DNA of 64,000 bases, taken from Linum tenue (Eukaryota > Streptophyta > Magnoliopsida > Malpighiales > Linaceae). A program made the position numbers and the translations under genes. How positions within the stretch are numbered: the first letter of the stretch is position 1; each line of letters begins with the position of its first letter. The notes beneath the pieces are model-generated. The model saw only the letters and a list, made by a program, of their open reading frames with translations. It did no database searches and was not told the origin of the DNA. The stretch covers positions 24,936,188 through 25,000,187 of the forward strand of contig CAMGYJ010000004.1 in NCBI GenBank assembly GCA_946122785.1. Reading direction: 5' to 3'. Below, in pieces: positions 20,968 through 32,604 of this stretch.

Positions 20968-22826
20968 TTAAAAATTTAGCATATGTAGCATCTGTTCAAG
21001 TGCCTCTGCCAACGGTATGTTGATATGAAGTTGCTTGAAGATATTCACAAATTTCTTGAAGTTTGGGTCTTGCAAGGGCTTCATTAACCTTTGAGGGAAT
21101 GGTGCGGGTGGGTCATAAGGTTTTAGCTCCTCCCTCTTCTCATTTTCCCCTGCTGGTTTTGCACGGGCAGCATGCTTTTGCACATGCAAACTGCTTTCAT
21201 TTTGCATGTGCAAGGCTGATTCCTCATTTTCTGCACAAGACCCTTCTCCCGGTGCTTCCTCTTCTGCCTCTGGTGCCTTTTCGAGCTGCTAGGGTCTTCC
21301 AAGGCCTTGCCACTCCTCAATGTCACTGCCACAACTTTGGCATCTTTTGGATTCCTCTCGGTATTAGCAAGTAATGTCCCAGGAATCCTGCCTTGCATAT
21401 CCGCCAATGTTTGAGCCATTTGTCCCATCTGCCTCTCCATAGCTAGCATAGAAGATTGTAAATTATTGTTGATGGCTAGCTGTTGAGTGACAAATTGATC
21501 CAGCCCCTTCAGATTATTGTCGGTTTTCTGCATGTGAGCCAGAAGCAATTCTTCAAGTTGTAGTTTCTTCTCTTGTTGAGATTGTTGTTGCTGCAGGCCT
21601 GGAGGTGGAATGTTGCGAGCACCAGCTGGGTTGTTGTTTTCCCTGGTGAAGTTGGGATGCTTCCTCCATTGCGGGTTGTAGGTATTTGAATACATACCTC
21701 CCTGGCCTTGACTTCGCTGATTGTTGATATAGTGCACATCTTCCAACTGATCAGCTACTAGTGGACATAGATCCCTATGATGAGCACCTTCACATAATTC
21801 GCAATAAGCAACCTCCTCCTGTCTACCAAAATCCAACTTAGCATCAATCTTTGCTTCTAGACTTGCATCTATCTCATGCAAGCCTCCTCTTCTTCGAATG
21901 CTGGTCTCACTACCCCATTCAGTATCTTCAGAGCATATCTTCTCCACCAGTTCATATGCTTCTGGTGCTTCCATTCTTGTGAAACCATTTCGGGAAGCAT
22001 TATTTAGAGCATCTCGGAATTGTCTTCTGATTCCGTTGAAGAAGATGGAGATCACGTTCCAATCTTCAAGACCGTGGCTCGGACATCTCATTAAAAGCTC
22101 CTTATAGCGCTCCCATGCCTCGGTCAAACTTTCGTCTTCAGCTTGTTTAAAAGTGACAATTTCCTCTTGCCTCTTCATTGCCTTGGCAGGAGGAAAGTAC
22201 TTATCCAAAAAGGTCTTCTCAAGCTGACCCCATGTTGTGATGGAACGGGGTGTTAAGTTCTGGAACCAGTGTGATGCATTCCCTAGCAGAGAAAAGGAGA
22301 ACATCCGAAGGCGGATGGCATCATCAGACACAGCCGGGCTCTTCATTGTGTCACAAATGCTTGCAAACCGGCAAAGATGTTCATGAGGATCCTCGGTGCT
22401 GGCCCCTGAGAAGGTGTACCCATTAGTGATCATATTGATGAAGGCTGGGGTAATCTCCATGTTTGCATCCCCAGCCGGAATGTCAACACATGAAGCTCGG
22501 GCTCCAGTCCTTCTATTCAAGCGAGCCCTGATCGAACGATCTTGTTCTGCCATGATGATAGGCTCAACCTCACGAGGTGGTGGTGTCGGTGGTGTAGAGA
22601 TGACAGGTGGTGAAGCCTGCCCTCTCGGTTGGTTCTGGGTTATGGAAGGCCTAGGAGTTGTGGTTGGCTGCTTCCCTAACTTGACCTGCTTCCTGTTCTG
22701 TCGGCGGGTCCTCTCGATCTCGGGATCTAGTGGCAGTAAATTGCCAGTCGTCCTCCTTGGCATGCACGAGGAGGATAAACTTGAAAAATTCACCTGCACA
22801 CTAACACCCAGATCAAAATAGTTCAC
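20968..22826 (-). CDS. Ath2 gag polyprotein, frameshifted near its end
   Basis: The long frame 21123-22826 encodes a basic, proline-rich N-terminus, then the capsid (ASHWFQNLTPRSITTWGQLE, FLDKYFPPAKAMKRQEEI, ESLTEAWERYKELLMRCP). A single zinc knuckle follows (CELCEGAHHRDLC, C-X2-C-X4-H-X4-C) and then a glutamine-rich coiled stretch. After residue ~530 a frameshift moves the expected continuation (KPYDPPAPFPQRLMKPLQD) to 20968-21213. The capsid is largely intact and could still make protein. An ATG internal to the frame (22550, MAEQDRSIRARLNRR) may be the true start. Confidence 0.88.
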
Positions 22827-22858
22827 TCACAAAAATCAACAAAAATAAGGTATGGCAG

Positions 22859-22876
22859 TCCCCGGCAACGGCGCCA
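22859..22876 (-). other. Ath2 primer-binding site (tRNA-Asp)
   Basis: On the minus strand TGGCGCCGTTGCCGGGGA follows the 5' LTR after five bases, identical to the Ath1 site. Confidence 0.92.
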
Positions 22877-22881
22877 AAACT

Positions 22882-24087
22882 TGATAGGGCAAAAGCGTAT
22901 GCCTTAATCCTATCTTGTAGTAAACCGGAATGTCCGGGTATCGTCTCTCAGGGACTGGTACAACCTTAAGATTTACCGATTTAATAGAGCAAACTATAGG
23001 TGAAAATGGTTTAATGAGATTATTAACTACTAGCAAAATCAACTAAACAAGCAAATTAAAGTGTCGGGTTTAAATCAATGGGAGAAAGCTCTGGGAGAAA
23101 CACCGGGATTCACTACCTATCCTATCCAGATTAATTCACACATTCTAATCAATTTAATCCAACTCTCTACAGTCAGGATATCACGAATGTGTTAGCTATC
23201 CCTGTCGGGAATTACTACATACTAAACAATTAAATCAAATCCTACTGTCGTAGCTCAATGAGTTAATTATTTAGCCTGAAGACCGATATCCCAATTAATA
23301 CCGCATAGAACCTTATTTAATCCACTGTCGCTTCGATAAGTTACTATGTCACATGAAATATGTTCAGTTATTAGGGTTTCACTGTCGCTAATAACCTAAT
23401 TAACTACAAATCGTTGTATTGGTGGCCAGTCAACACAAAGCATTAAGAAATTTCATGCAATAGAGAATGGAAGAAAAGAATCATGAATCAATCCATCAAA
23501 TCAAGAACTAGCTACATCCTATGGTGTTTCCCCCAGAAATCGGGGTTTAGTTCATGACGAAATTAAGATAAAACAATAGGGTTTTGATCATCATGTTCTA
23601 AATCAACAATAAACAACTAGTTCAGTTCAGAAAATCCAACCAACTAATCGCTCTCGTTGAACTCAACTCAAGCCTTGGAAAAACTGATCGCCAATTACCC
23701 TGCGCTCGCGTCCCAAGCCTTGCTGCGCTGCTCTATTTTTCTCCAGAGATTCTCGCCGCCAGAATAATTCCCCATCCCAGCTGTCTCTCGTTTCTTTTAA
23801 CCAAAAATCATGGCCCAATAATTCTCCTCCTCCACCAAATTACCTGACCCAAATCATTAATCCCCATCCAGCTGGGCTTTAAGCCCAGCTTTCGAGAATT
23901 GTTTGCCGGTGCAACTTCTTTTTCGTGTTTTCTTCACCTGTAATACATCAAACTAATGGCACTAGGTAGTAATGGGTTTTCAACCATTCTCGGGTTAGGG
24001 AGCCCTAAAATAGCACGAATTGGCTTAAACATATCATGAGATAATCATATAAAGTCCAAGAATTCCATATGTTAAAGCCGATTATCA
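22882..24087 (-). repeat. Ath2 5' LTR (full length)
   Basis: 1206 bp. Full counterpart of 17671-18514 with scattered substitutions. The extra segment 23087-23470 is the part deleted from the 3' LTR. Confidence 0.92.
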
Positions 24088-24648
24088 TTTTCGTCGCTTC
24101 CATTGCCTTCCCCTCATCATCCCCTACACCTCTAATTGTTTCTCCAGGTTTGATTTTGCCCTTTACCTTATGTTTTGTGGAGAATTGGGTGTTAGGGTGT
24201 ACTTTTAGAGAACCACTTTGAATTGTGTGAATTGATTGAAATTGATTGAGGGGAAGGCCTGGTTTATGTGTGGATTGTGTTAGGCAATGATCTCCTTGCT
24301 TGATTGAGCCCTTGTGTGCTATGAATCTGCCAATTCTATGCTTACCTTAACCTTGCACACAAGGTGTTCGATGAAATGTCAGTTTTTCATACCAGTTTCT
24401 GGGAGCCGGTTGGGGCCCTTAATGATGTGCTATGATGGTGTATTTGCTATGAATGTGAACCTTAAGTTGCCTACTTGATTTTGGATGTGCACCCCCACCC
24501 AAATAATGCTTGTTTGCTCGAGTTTTTGACCCCCTAACTATGGATGAAACCATGGTTCGACTGTTTTCTGTTATCAAGTGTGGGGGTGTGATTAACCTTT
24601 TCTTTGGCTCTTTTGGCTCCACGATGGTTTGCTCTATTGCAGGACCAT
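24088..24648 (+). promoter_or_regulatory. Leader of the Ath1 late ORF, with a possible intron
   Basis: Resumes Ath1 after the Ath2 insertion. It is CT-rich at first, then AT-rich, ending in a strong acceptor-like tract (gctctattgcag) five bases before ATG 24649. No coding signal within. Confidence 0.5.
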
Positions 24649-25970
24649 GCCGAAACCCGACCTCAATCACCCGTTCATCTGGGATTTGAAGCGGGGCCCC
24701 AACAAGGACCGCTTCAAGCGCGTCCTGGCTTCCCCCTTTGGGAAGCATCACTACTGGTCCAGGAGGGAGTTTGAGGAAGCTGCATTGCTACGACCATTTC
24801 CTCGCCATTGCCACCAACCGCCCTTGGCGCTGTCTGCTGTCCATTCAAGAGAAGGTTTACCACGAGCTGGTGCTCGAGTTCTATATGACCTTCAAGCACG
24901 AAGATACAGAGGACTGGGCGGACGGCGAATCTGTCAAGTCCAGGCTCGGGGGTGAGCCCCGCTCATTGAGCTACCGCGATTTGGCGGTCGCTCTCGACCT
25001 TGGCCTTGATGATGACGAGGACTACGTCACCGAGCTCGACAGTCCAGCGGGTGTTAATTTCAAGGTGTTGTACACCCGCCTAGCTCAGCCTGGTCAGCCT
25101 GTTTTCCAAGCAGGGCGAACGAAGGCTAGCACCCTGCAGCTGGATAACCGTATTCTTCATCACATCCAAGCGAAGTCGTACACTCCAGCTCAGGACAGTG
25201 CCAGCACTCTCACCAGGAGGTCCATGTACTTCATCCAGTCGATCCGCACGGTGGACCATCCTCTTCACCTGGATCTGTGGTGGCCAGGACCTTTGACAAG
25301 AGTGCTTCACAACTGCGGAGCTTACACTGCACTCACTTCATCACCCGCCTGGCCACCTACTTCCAGATTCCTCTGCAGGGTTGCACAGAACAGGGGACAC
25401 TCATGTCTTCGAGGAAGAAACGATCCAGCATATGCACCTGTTGCGAGTCGAGTGCGGCATCAAGTGGATCGAGGGGTTCCCTGCTGCTCAAATCCCAGCG
25501 GAGGGCCAGCCCGATGTTCCTGAGGATGATGCCGCTGAGGATGCTCACCCCGAGGATGTGGATGATGCTGATGCCCCCCGCCCGACCACCTTCGAGTACG
25601 GGGGCAGCAGTTCCACTTTCCTTGGCCTGGACTACATCACTCACCAGTTCCAGCAGTTGATTCTCCAAAATCAGCAACTCCTCGACCATCATCTCCAGTT
25701 CCAGCAGCAGTACTCGGCTCACCAGGCCGAGTATCAGACCCGGATGGCTGCCTATGATGAGCGCCTTAATCGTATGGAGACCTAGCAGGGAGTGACCCTC
25801 GCTCACATCGAGAGGGAGCGGGCCCGATCTCGGCGTATGCAGGAGGTCCAGCAACACCTGCTCCAACTGATACCAGGTGAGCAGCCAGTCTGGAGGACTC
25901 TCCACTTCCACCTCCACCAGCTGATGATGATGATGCCTTCATGAATGACATCAATTTGGACAACCTTGGC
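24649..25970 (+). pseudogene. Ath1 late ORF (ATHILA ORF-1-like, envelope position), frameshifted
   Basis: It begins MPKPDLNHPFIWDLKRGPNK. A shift near 24780 leads to a frame with VYHELVLEFYMTFKHEDTED and LGGEPRSLSYRDLAVALDL, the pattern of the ATHILA ORF-1 family (ELxLEF...FRLGG...LsxxdlaxaLGL). More shifts near 25290 and 25380 lead to a Gln-rich, coiled-coil-like C-terminus (FQQLILQNQQLLDHHLQFQQ) ending at TAG 25783; readable sequence continues to about 25970. The domain's role is unknown. It sits where other Athila elements carry an envelope-like gene, but I see no clear membrane span. It has its own leader and candidate promoter. Confidence 0.7.
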
Positions 25971-27810
25971 GACGAGGAGTCTGTACTCGTTGCCCCTCAA
26001 TGTGTGTTTTTGTTTAAGACTTTTCGTGTTTGCTCCATGTGTGTGTGGAGCTTGAACTGAGTCTGTTGTTTGTTTTTGTTTTTTTTTTCTCTTGTGGATT
26101 GTCTATTTTGTGGCCATCTGGGCTAACTCTGATCCCTAACGCACAGTGTGCTAGTGTGTTCTTTATGTTCCCTTCGTGCAGAACTGTTCAGTCATTCCAA
26201 ATGTTTCGCGCTGACTAGTCCACTTCCAGTCCCCCGGCCGTATTTCCATATGGTAACATCGTTCCCCTTATCTCTCCCTCTGCTCCATTGAGGGCAATGT
26301 CATGCTTTGTAGCAGTTGGAATCTATATCTGGGAGCTTGGAACCTAGTCCGTTGTCCAAATCTCGAGATTTGAGGGCTCCAAGTATCGCTGTTTGCATGA
26401 TCATATTGGCACTGTGATTTGAGTGGTGAATCGATTGGCTTTCGAATTATTGCATGACAGCTTGATTGTAACTAGGACAACCTACGATGATGATTGAGAC
26501 GTGCAGTAGAATTGTGTCGGGGTTCAATTTTTCAACTGTTTGCTTACCAACTGTGACTTGGATTGATCACTTGTTCTTGACAGTCGTTTATGCATCTAGT
26601 TTAGGGAATCAGAATGAGAGATAGAGCATATAGGTAGTCATGTGAGATTTGAGCCGCTCGTTTCTTTCTTGTGTGATAGTTACCTCTTCCATGATGTGTA
26701 GCATTCACGTTGCCATTAGCTAAGATGATGGAGGCATAGGATTAGCCCACGACCAAATTGACTATCCTGATGTGTCATACCCCCTAGTCAGCCCTTTGAG
26801 CCGTGTGTTATCCTTTCTTTCGATCTGCAATGGAAAATCACCTTTTGCATCTCTTAGAAGGTTCCACGGAGTGGTTTTTACATGTTCTCTGCTGTTTCTG
26901 CTAAATATAATGTGAGGGTTGGAGGTAGTTCTTATAATGTTGGGCGTGTGTTTGAAAAATGTGCATAGGTGGTGGTTCTCTCAAGAAACGAAAAAAAAAG
27001 AAAAGAAAAAAAATGAATGAAGCAAACGAGAGCCACCACCAAAAATCTGAATAGTGCCCATTAAGTAGTGTTTCTTAGCAGTCTGGCTTGGAAATACTAA
27101 CATTTATATGACCTCCTTCGCTCTTGTGATCTAGAGAATGTGAGTAATGCAGAATGGCAGAAAGAAAGTAAGTGGTTTGATTGACTGTGATTGTGTTGGG
27201 TTTGGAAATGTGGAACCTTGTGCGACGAGTACTTCCACCAACTAAAAGGCCTTTTCCCCATGTCCAAGACCCTAGCCAGTCATCTGAACCTGTGTCTAAG
27301 ACATCCGGATTAGTTAGTGGTGACACCCCATATGTCAACTCTAACATTTAGAGGATGCCTTCATGGTGAACAGACGTTAGGGATTGAGAGAATAAACATG
27401 CGCATTTTTCGTATCAAATTGTCTTGACCCCACTGGTCGATAGTGAGCGATTCATTTTCTCATATTCTATATACTCTTTTACCCCGGTGAGGACCTAGAT
27501 TGCTCGGTCTGAATTTTGATCTCTTGAGTTTGATGCATGCGATTACTGTATTGGCTATGTGGTTGAGTCGAGTCTATGTTGGTTCATGAACAGAAGGGAG
27601 ACTCTTCCTTTACCCGATTTTGCTGCACTCGAATGTCTTTTGTGGTGGTTATCCAGGTTCTCGTTGAAGTTGTCCATGTGTTAATGACCAAAGCCAGTAT
27701 GATTCACTTGTTTTATGCCGATATGATATGTCCCCAAGGGTTGCATGATTAAGATGTTTTGAGCTTACCTTGTATCTGACTTGGTTTGCTTGGGAATAAG
27801 AAAACGGTTA
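25971..27810 (+). other. Ath1 3' untranslated region
   Basis: Non-coding. It contains the landmark ccattgagggcaatgtc near 26285, shared with Ath4 at 52918, and a purine tract (26988-27015). Sections near 27190-27480 and 26690-26830 align by eye with the Ath4 and Mos1 3' UTRs. No gene is supported. Confidence 0.75.
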
Positions 27811-27824
27811 AGTGTGGGGGAATT
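27811..27824 (+). other. Ath1 polypurine tract
   Basis: agtgtgggggaatt directly abuts the 3' LTR start TGATGAC and would prime plus-strand DNA. Confidence 0.88.
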
Positions 27825-29214
27825 TGATGACTTGATATATACACATGTTTTTGTCCACCATTCTTACACCGTTTGAGTCTTATTTCTAGTGTTTTAGGCT
27901 GATTTCACACTAGGTTGTTCTTGTTTGTGATATTTCAGGTCCTAGTACATGAATGAAGGTTTGGGAACGAGTTAGGGGTCGATTGGACGAAGATTGGACG
28001 TTTGACGAGAGGCTAAGCAAGTCACACGGGCACGCCTAAAAACCCACACCGCCGTGTGACCTGGCCGTGTGGCACCAAATTGCACGAGCAAGTCACACTG
28101 GCCGTGTAAGGGACCCCCTGTGGCCGTGTGGAAAGTCCAGGGAGCTCACATAGGCAGCCTGGAAATCCACACGGCCGTGTGGTTTTGGCCGTGCAGCGTA
28201 CCCGAAGACGCTTAAGTGAAACGCGGCGTTTTGCACACTTGCACAGGTAGCTGGGAAAGTCACACGGCCGTGTGGTCGGGAATTTCTGGGTTTTAACCCA
28301 ATTTCGAGCAAAAGGAGAGAGGATCGACTTTTTGGAACAAAACAGAGCCCTAGAGAGAGAAAGTGCGAAGAACACCCCCTAAGAGTGGTTTTGGAGCTGG
28401 GTTTCATCAATCAAGCTTGGAAATCATCCTTGGAGTGAAGATCATCATCCCAGAGCAGATTCTTCCCATTGTTATGAGTATGACTGCTTTGTATTTTGTT
28501 TCCCTCTCTCTCTCTCCATGGAGTAGAAATTTCTCTCACTTGGGTATGAAGAACCCTAGTTCCATGTGTTAGGGATCTTGATTGTAATGACTTGGGATTG
28601 TTATACTGTTTGGTTTAATCGAATGATGCATGATTCATTGAATCAATTGAAGTCAGATCATCTTTTCTTGATTTATGCTGCAACCCGAGATAGATAGAAT
28701 CTGATTAAGTTGTTAGAGCTTTATCATTCGGTAGTGGTAGATTGGTTATACGAGAGTTAGTCAATCTACTGCTTTGTACTGGAATCCAATTCCAGTAGTG
28801 GAGTTCTGTGTTCATAGCCTCAGCTTTCTATCCCGGTAAAGACTAGTCGTCTGCCGGGTAGTTGGACTGAGAGGGCTTGGTCAGCTTAAGAGATTCCAAG
28901 CTACGGTCGGATCTACCGCAGTTTAATCAACAGTAAATCAACCCAGGGCAATTACAATTGAGACCTAACTAAGGAGCTAGGGGGACTCATTCCCGAGTGA
29001 CTCTTCCTTTGCTTTAGAAAACTGAACCATTTCCTGCTTTCTTACTGCTTTTAGTTAAAACCACAATCAATCGACTTAGTTTGCTAGATAACAAATATAC
29101 ACGAAGTAGGCAGTAGATCTAGACCCCGGGTTGATAATTAGAGCTTGCCTGTTACTGCATTTCTGGATTGCGATTACACTTGGTCGCAGTTTGGTGTTGT
29201 GTTTTAGCCTGTCA
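27825..29214 (+). repeat. Ath1 3' LTR (full length)
   Basis: 1390 bp with the intact palindrome cluster at 28020-28275 (variants of cacacggccgtgtgg). Ends GCCTGTCA and is followed by the target copy AAGGT. Confidence 0.93.
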
Positions 29215-29431
29215 AAGGTGTTCCAAACATATGATGTGTCGTCGTTGATATGCTGTTGTTGCTGCTGTTATATTGCTAACTTTTCTGCAGCTATTGTTGT
29301 ACCATGTCTTCCTTGAATACTTTCAAGGGATGCCACTGTTACATGGAATGCAAACAAAATGAAATGGTTAGATATATAGTTGAACGATACCAATGTCAAG
29401 TGGTTCTATCTGGTGGTAGTATGACTTCCTT
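29215..29431 (+). other. Host segment between Ath1 and Lard1, candidate exon
   Basis: A tract ending ttttctgcag (29290) looks like a splice acceptor. The sequence after it is open in two frames up to the Lard1 insertion, for example MSSLNTFKGCHCYMECKQNE. It may continue the gene broken at 11798. I do not recognise the product. Confidence 0.3.
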
Positions 29432-29755
29432 TGTGATACCTCGATTTCGATTTAAGGTCCAACAACAAGTACTAAGTGAGCCGGACCAATAAATTGAATT
29501 GAAATTTTGTCCCGCGGTGCAAGTTCGAGGATTTAAAAGGACAACTAGCCACTCGAAGCTACTCGACGCTAACGAGTTTGGGAGAATATCTTTTGTGGCC
29601 AAGAGGAAAAGTAAGAACTGAGGTAGACAATGCGAGACAAGCAACGAACATCATTGAGGGTCATATATCAAGAGTGAATTATTGAGCCAAGGAAGCACGA
29701 GAAGGAGAAGTATGGAAGGATGAGTCCGATCAAATTTCGAGGACGAAATTTTTAT

Positions 29756-29769
29756 AAGGGTGGAGGAAA
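29756..29769 (+). other. Fossil inner polypurine tract inside the Lard1 5' LTR
   Basis: aagggtggaggaaa precedes TGTTACACC. The identical second copy is at 32929-32942 in the 3' LTR. Confidence 0.75.
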
Positions 29770-31084
29770 TGTTACACCCCGACTTTAGGTTCAGGTTCTA
29801 CCAAAATACGGGAACAGTTGGGTTAACGGTTACGTATGAAGGGTTACAACCGTGAATTAGTAATAATAATTTATTATATTATTATTACTAATTAATATAT
29901 AGATTAAACCAAAAACTAATCCCAACGAGAGGAGCACAAAGCATCACTCCAAATCCCATCTCTCCTTTATGATGAAACCCTCGGCCTTTCAATATTCTTC
30001 CCCAAACGCCCAGTAACAGCCGACCCAATTAATTCCCCAAGCAAAGGAGAAGCCCTGCCGCCCAAATTTCCCCATCAAACCCTCTCCATTTATTTCCCCA
30101 CCAAGAGGCCCTTTCCTTTCCCAGCAGCCGATTCCACCTAAAGAAAACCAAATTTTCCAAGCAAAGTAAAGAAAACCCCCCGGTCCCAATTGTTCCCCCG
30201 CCGCCGCCGCACAAACCCGCCCTCAATTTCCCCCGGCCCTTCTCTCTCTCACTCGATCCGTTTCCCCAGCGATCAAGCCAAGGAAGAAATTAAATGGAAG
30301 GAGCAACCCGCAAGCATCGATCGGTGGAGTTTGGAGTTTGGACATCAGTGCCAAACAAGTCATCCAAGGCGAGTTGATTGGGGGGATCCGACTACGAACG
30401 TTGGTGGCGAATAAGCCATATGGTATAAGCTCCAAACTTATAGCTACACGTTATGGGTGAATGAAATTAGTTATGGGTGATTGTTCCTGGAGATGATTGG
30501 AAGAAGACAGCAGTTTAAGGGAGGAATTAAATGGACAAAGTCCATTGTCCTCTAGTGAAAGGGAAAAGGACGGGAAAGGTTGGTTGTGGGTTCTAGCGGT
30601 GGCAACGACGGAGACGTGATGGACAGGGGATGAGTTTCGGATAATTGAGAGAGAGCCAGAGTTAGTTCGAGTGATGACGCCATCCGACGAGCCACTATAA
30701 TGGTGTTCCTGAGATAATTTGGCGAAGGAGGAATTTCTTCAAATAAGTAATCGAGTCGTCTTTTCGAGGTGAGTGTAAAGGGGGTAAATTCTACGCCTTA
30801 CGTATTTTCAAGTATTTGCCTTACATGTTTTAAGTATTTGTCTTACGTGAAGTTTATGTGCACTGCTTGATTTATGATTGTGTTGATTATGCATGCTTCG
30901 ACTTGAGTTATTGTTTGAGCGTTTCAATATCTACATTTAAGCATTTAAGTTTCTGTTCATACGACGTTTAAGAAAGAGTATTTTAATACTTCACCGCTTA
31001 ATAAGTCATGGTGATAAGAAAAAGAGAAAGTCATGAGTAAGAATAAGTTAGCCTCGCTTAGCTAGCCACTAGCTAGAAGGATTG

Positions 31085-31291
31085 CTACCGGACGGTGATA
31101 AGTTCCGCGGTAGTTGATCACTACCGGATGGTGATAAGTTCCGCGGTAGTTGGTCAGGCGTGGAGCCGGACGGTGATAAGTTCCGCGGTCTCCATTGCCC
31201 AGGTTTAGGTGTGCTACCGGATGGTGATACGTTCCGCGGTAGTCACACCGTAGTTTGACACCGGATGGTGATTCGTTCCGCGGTGATCAAA
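31085..31291 (+). repeat. Hairpin array, five units, 5' LTR of Lard1
   Basis: Each unit has the core ccggacggtgataagttccg or a near variant, closed by cgg, and is flanked by its own complementary arms: cta/tag, actac/gtagt, tggag/ctcca, ggtgtg/cacacc and gtttga/tcaaac. The arms differ between units while pairing is preserved. The 3' LTR copy is at 34258-34462. Confidence 0.85.
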
Positions 31292-31905
31292 CCCATTTGA
31301 GAGGCACCCCATTGTGAGGGTAGTCATGTTTAAGAAATAAGAAAGGTAGTAAGGCTAGTAGTGGCGCCAGCTAAGTCGAGGTAGGGGCCCCACAATAAGA
31401 GAAAGGAAGAAATAATACGTTTTTAAGAGTTAAAGTTTAATGGCGGAAGTACAAACCATTCCATAAGTTTAAGTAAGTGTTTTAAGCAGAGTGCTCAAGT
31501 GTTTGAGGTTTAAAACGTAAGGGCGTAGACTGACCCCATCTCACTCACCAGTTTTAAAGAGGACTAAGAGGAGTTAGAGAGCAGCGAGTTCGAGTGAAGC
31601 TAGCTAGAGGAGGACGGTACGAGCGGCACAGAGGATGTCTAGTCAGAGTTTTTCGCACAAGCAGCAACACTGGAGACTAGTTAGTTATTATATTTTATGA
31701 TTATGAGTACAGACTGGAGATTATTTTGAGATCAGGTTGAGATTTTAAAGATTGAGTTTTTGCCCAAATGTTGGGGCTTTTTGATTTAAAATTATTAAAT
31801 AAAGTCAGTTTGTTATTTTAAAAGTGGTTAGGGTTGCTCCGGAGTAACCGGTTTTGGGGTTTGAGTTGTGGTTTGGTTTTCGAAAAAGGTCGGGACGTTT
31901 CATTT

Positions 31906-31918
31906 TGGTATCAGAGCC
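31906..31918 (+). other. Lard1 primer-binding site (initiator tRNA-Met)
   Basis: TGGTATCAGAGCC three bases after the 5' LTR is the standard plant Met-i primer site. Confidence 0.93.
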
Positions 31919-32592
31919 GGCACTCCTCTGTTCCTTGGCCTCCAAGGAATACTGGAGTGACGATCTGGATTTTTCAAGGGCTCAGTTTTTTAAAGGAAAG
32001 GAAAACTGGAAGTGTTATTTAAAAGTTTGGCCAAACGAGTCAAAGTCTTTTGAGGATTTTTAGAATCTCCAGTATACTCTAATCATGATAAGGAAATAAC
32101 GTTAGGATGCCCTATGGGGTTATGATACGTCTTGGGAAGGAGAAGTAGCTGGTTCCTAGAGGGATCGTTTAGTGAAACCCGTTGATAAGTGAGAAGAGAA
32201 GAGTCAAGGCGTCTCCGATCCTATGGGGGGGTGTGAGCTTATCATAATAAGGTTCAGGACGGGTCCGAGTATCTAGTACGTCGACAGGAAATGGCCAAGG
32301 AGTTATGACAAATGGCGGACATTGTCGAGAGGAAAGGATGCAAAGAGGATTCGCCAAGATCAAGATGATCGAGCTTAGGGTGTGACCCCAGGGAGAAGTG
32401 GAAAGTTAGATTTTGAGTAACGATGGGAGCATATAAGTAGGAATTAGAATAGGTCTTAAGGAGTCCGACAAGTCTTCAAGGAGCCGGCGACAAGTGTTTG
32501 AAGGGAGGAGCCATTCAACGAGATAGACGATGTTAGGCACGATGCTTGGGAAAGTCGCAAGGGACAAATTTCGAGGTCGAAATTTTTCTTAA
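31919..32592 (+). other. Lard1 non-coding internal domain
   Basis: No frame longer than about 70 codons and no gag, protease or RT motif. It presumably carries the packaging signal. Its last 40 bases repeat the aaatttcgaggtcgaaattt motif of Tekay-type 3' ends. Confidence 0.75.
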
Positions 32593-32604
32593 GAGGGGAG
32601 GAAA
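32593..32604 (+). other. Lard1 polypurine tract
   Basis: gaggggaggaaa abuts the 3' LTR start TGTGATACC. Confidence 0.88.

Larger units (their letters stand above)
17671..24087 (-). mobile_element. Ath2: antisense Athila/Tat-like element nested in Ath1
   Basis: LTRs at 22882-24087 (5') and 17671-18514 (3') read TG...CA on both strands (outer words tgatagggca and gactatca/gattatca). The target duplication TTTTC is exact (17666-17670, 24088-24092). tRNA-Asp primer site and polypurine tract are on the minus strand. It encodes gag and protease, and most of pol is gone. Confidence 0.93.
11799..29214 (+). mobile_element. Ath1: Athila-like Ty3 LTR retrotransposon (interrupted by Ath2)
   Basis: LTRs at 11799-12969 and 27825-29214 start TGATGACTTG and end GCCTGTCA. 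The target duplication AAGGT lies at 11794-11798 and 29215-29219. A tRNA-Asp primer site follows the 5' LTR and the tract agtgtgggggaatt precedes the 3' LTR. It encodes gag, protease, RT and RNase H, lacks integrase, and has a separate late ORF. Stops and frameshifts make it defective. Ath2 (17671-24087) accounts for 6.4 kb of its length. Confidence 0.95.
29432..31902 (+). repeat. Lard1 5' LTR with embedded inner LTR
   Basis: 2471 bp. The first 338 bases end in caaatttcgaggacgaaatt and the purine tract aagggtggaggaaa, followed at 29770 by TGTTACACCCCGAC. This is a second complete LTR start, whose mirror is the shared end GTCGGGACGTTTCA. The LTR thus contains another element's 3' internal end plus that element's 2133-bp LTR. 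Confidence 0.9.

Noticed and set aside
29989..30435. Glycine- or proline-rich ORFs repeated at 33162-33608
   Set aside because: They lie in both copies of the Lard1 LTR and show no family similarity. They appear twice only because the LTR does.
31085..31291. CRISPR-like regularly spaced repeats
   Set aside because: Spacing is irregular, each unit is a hairpin with its own complementary arms, the array is in both LTRs of a retrotransposon and there are no cas genes.
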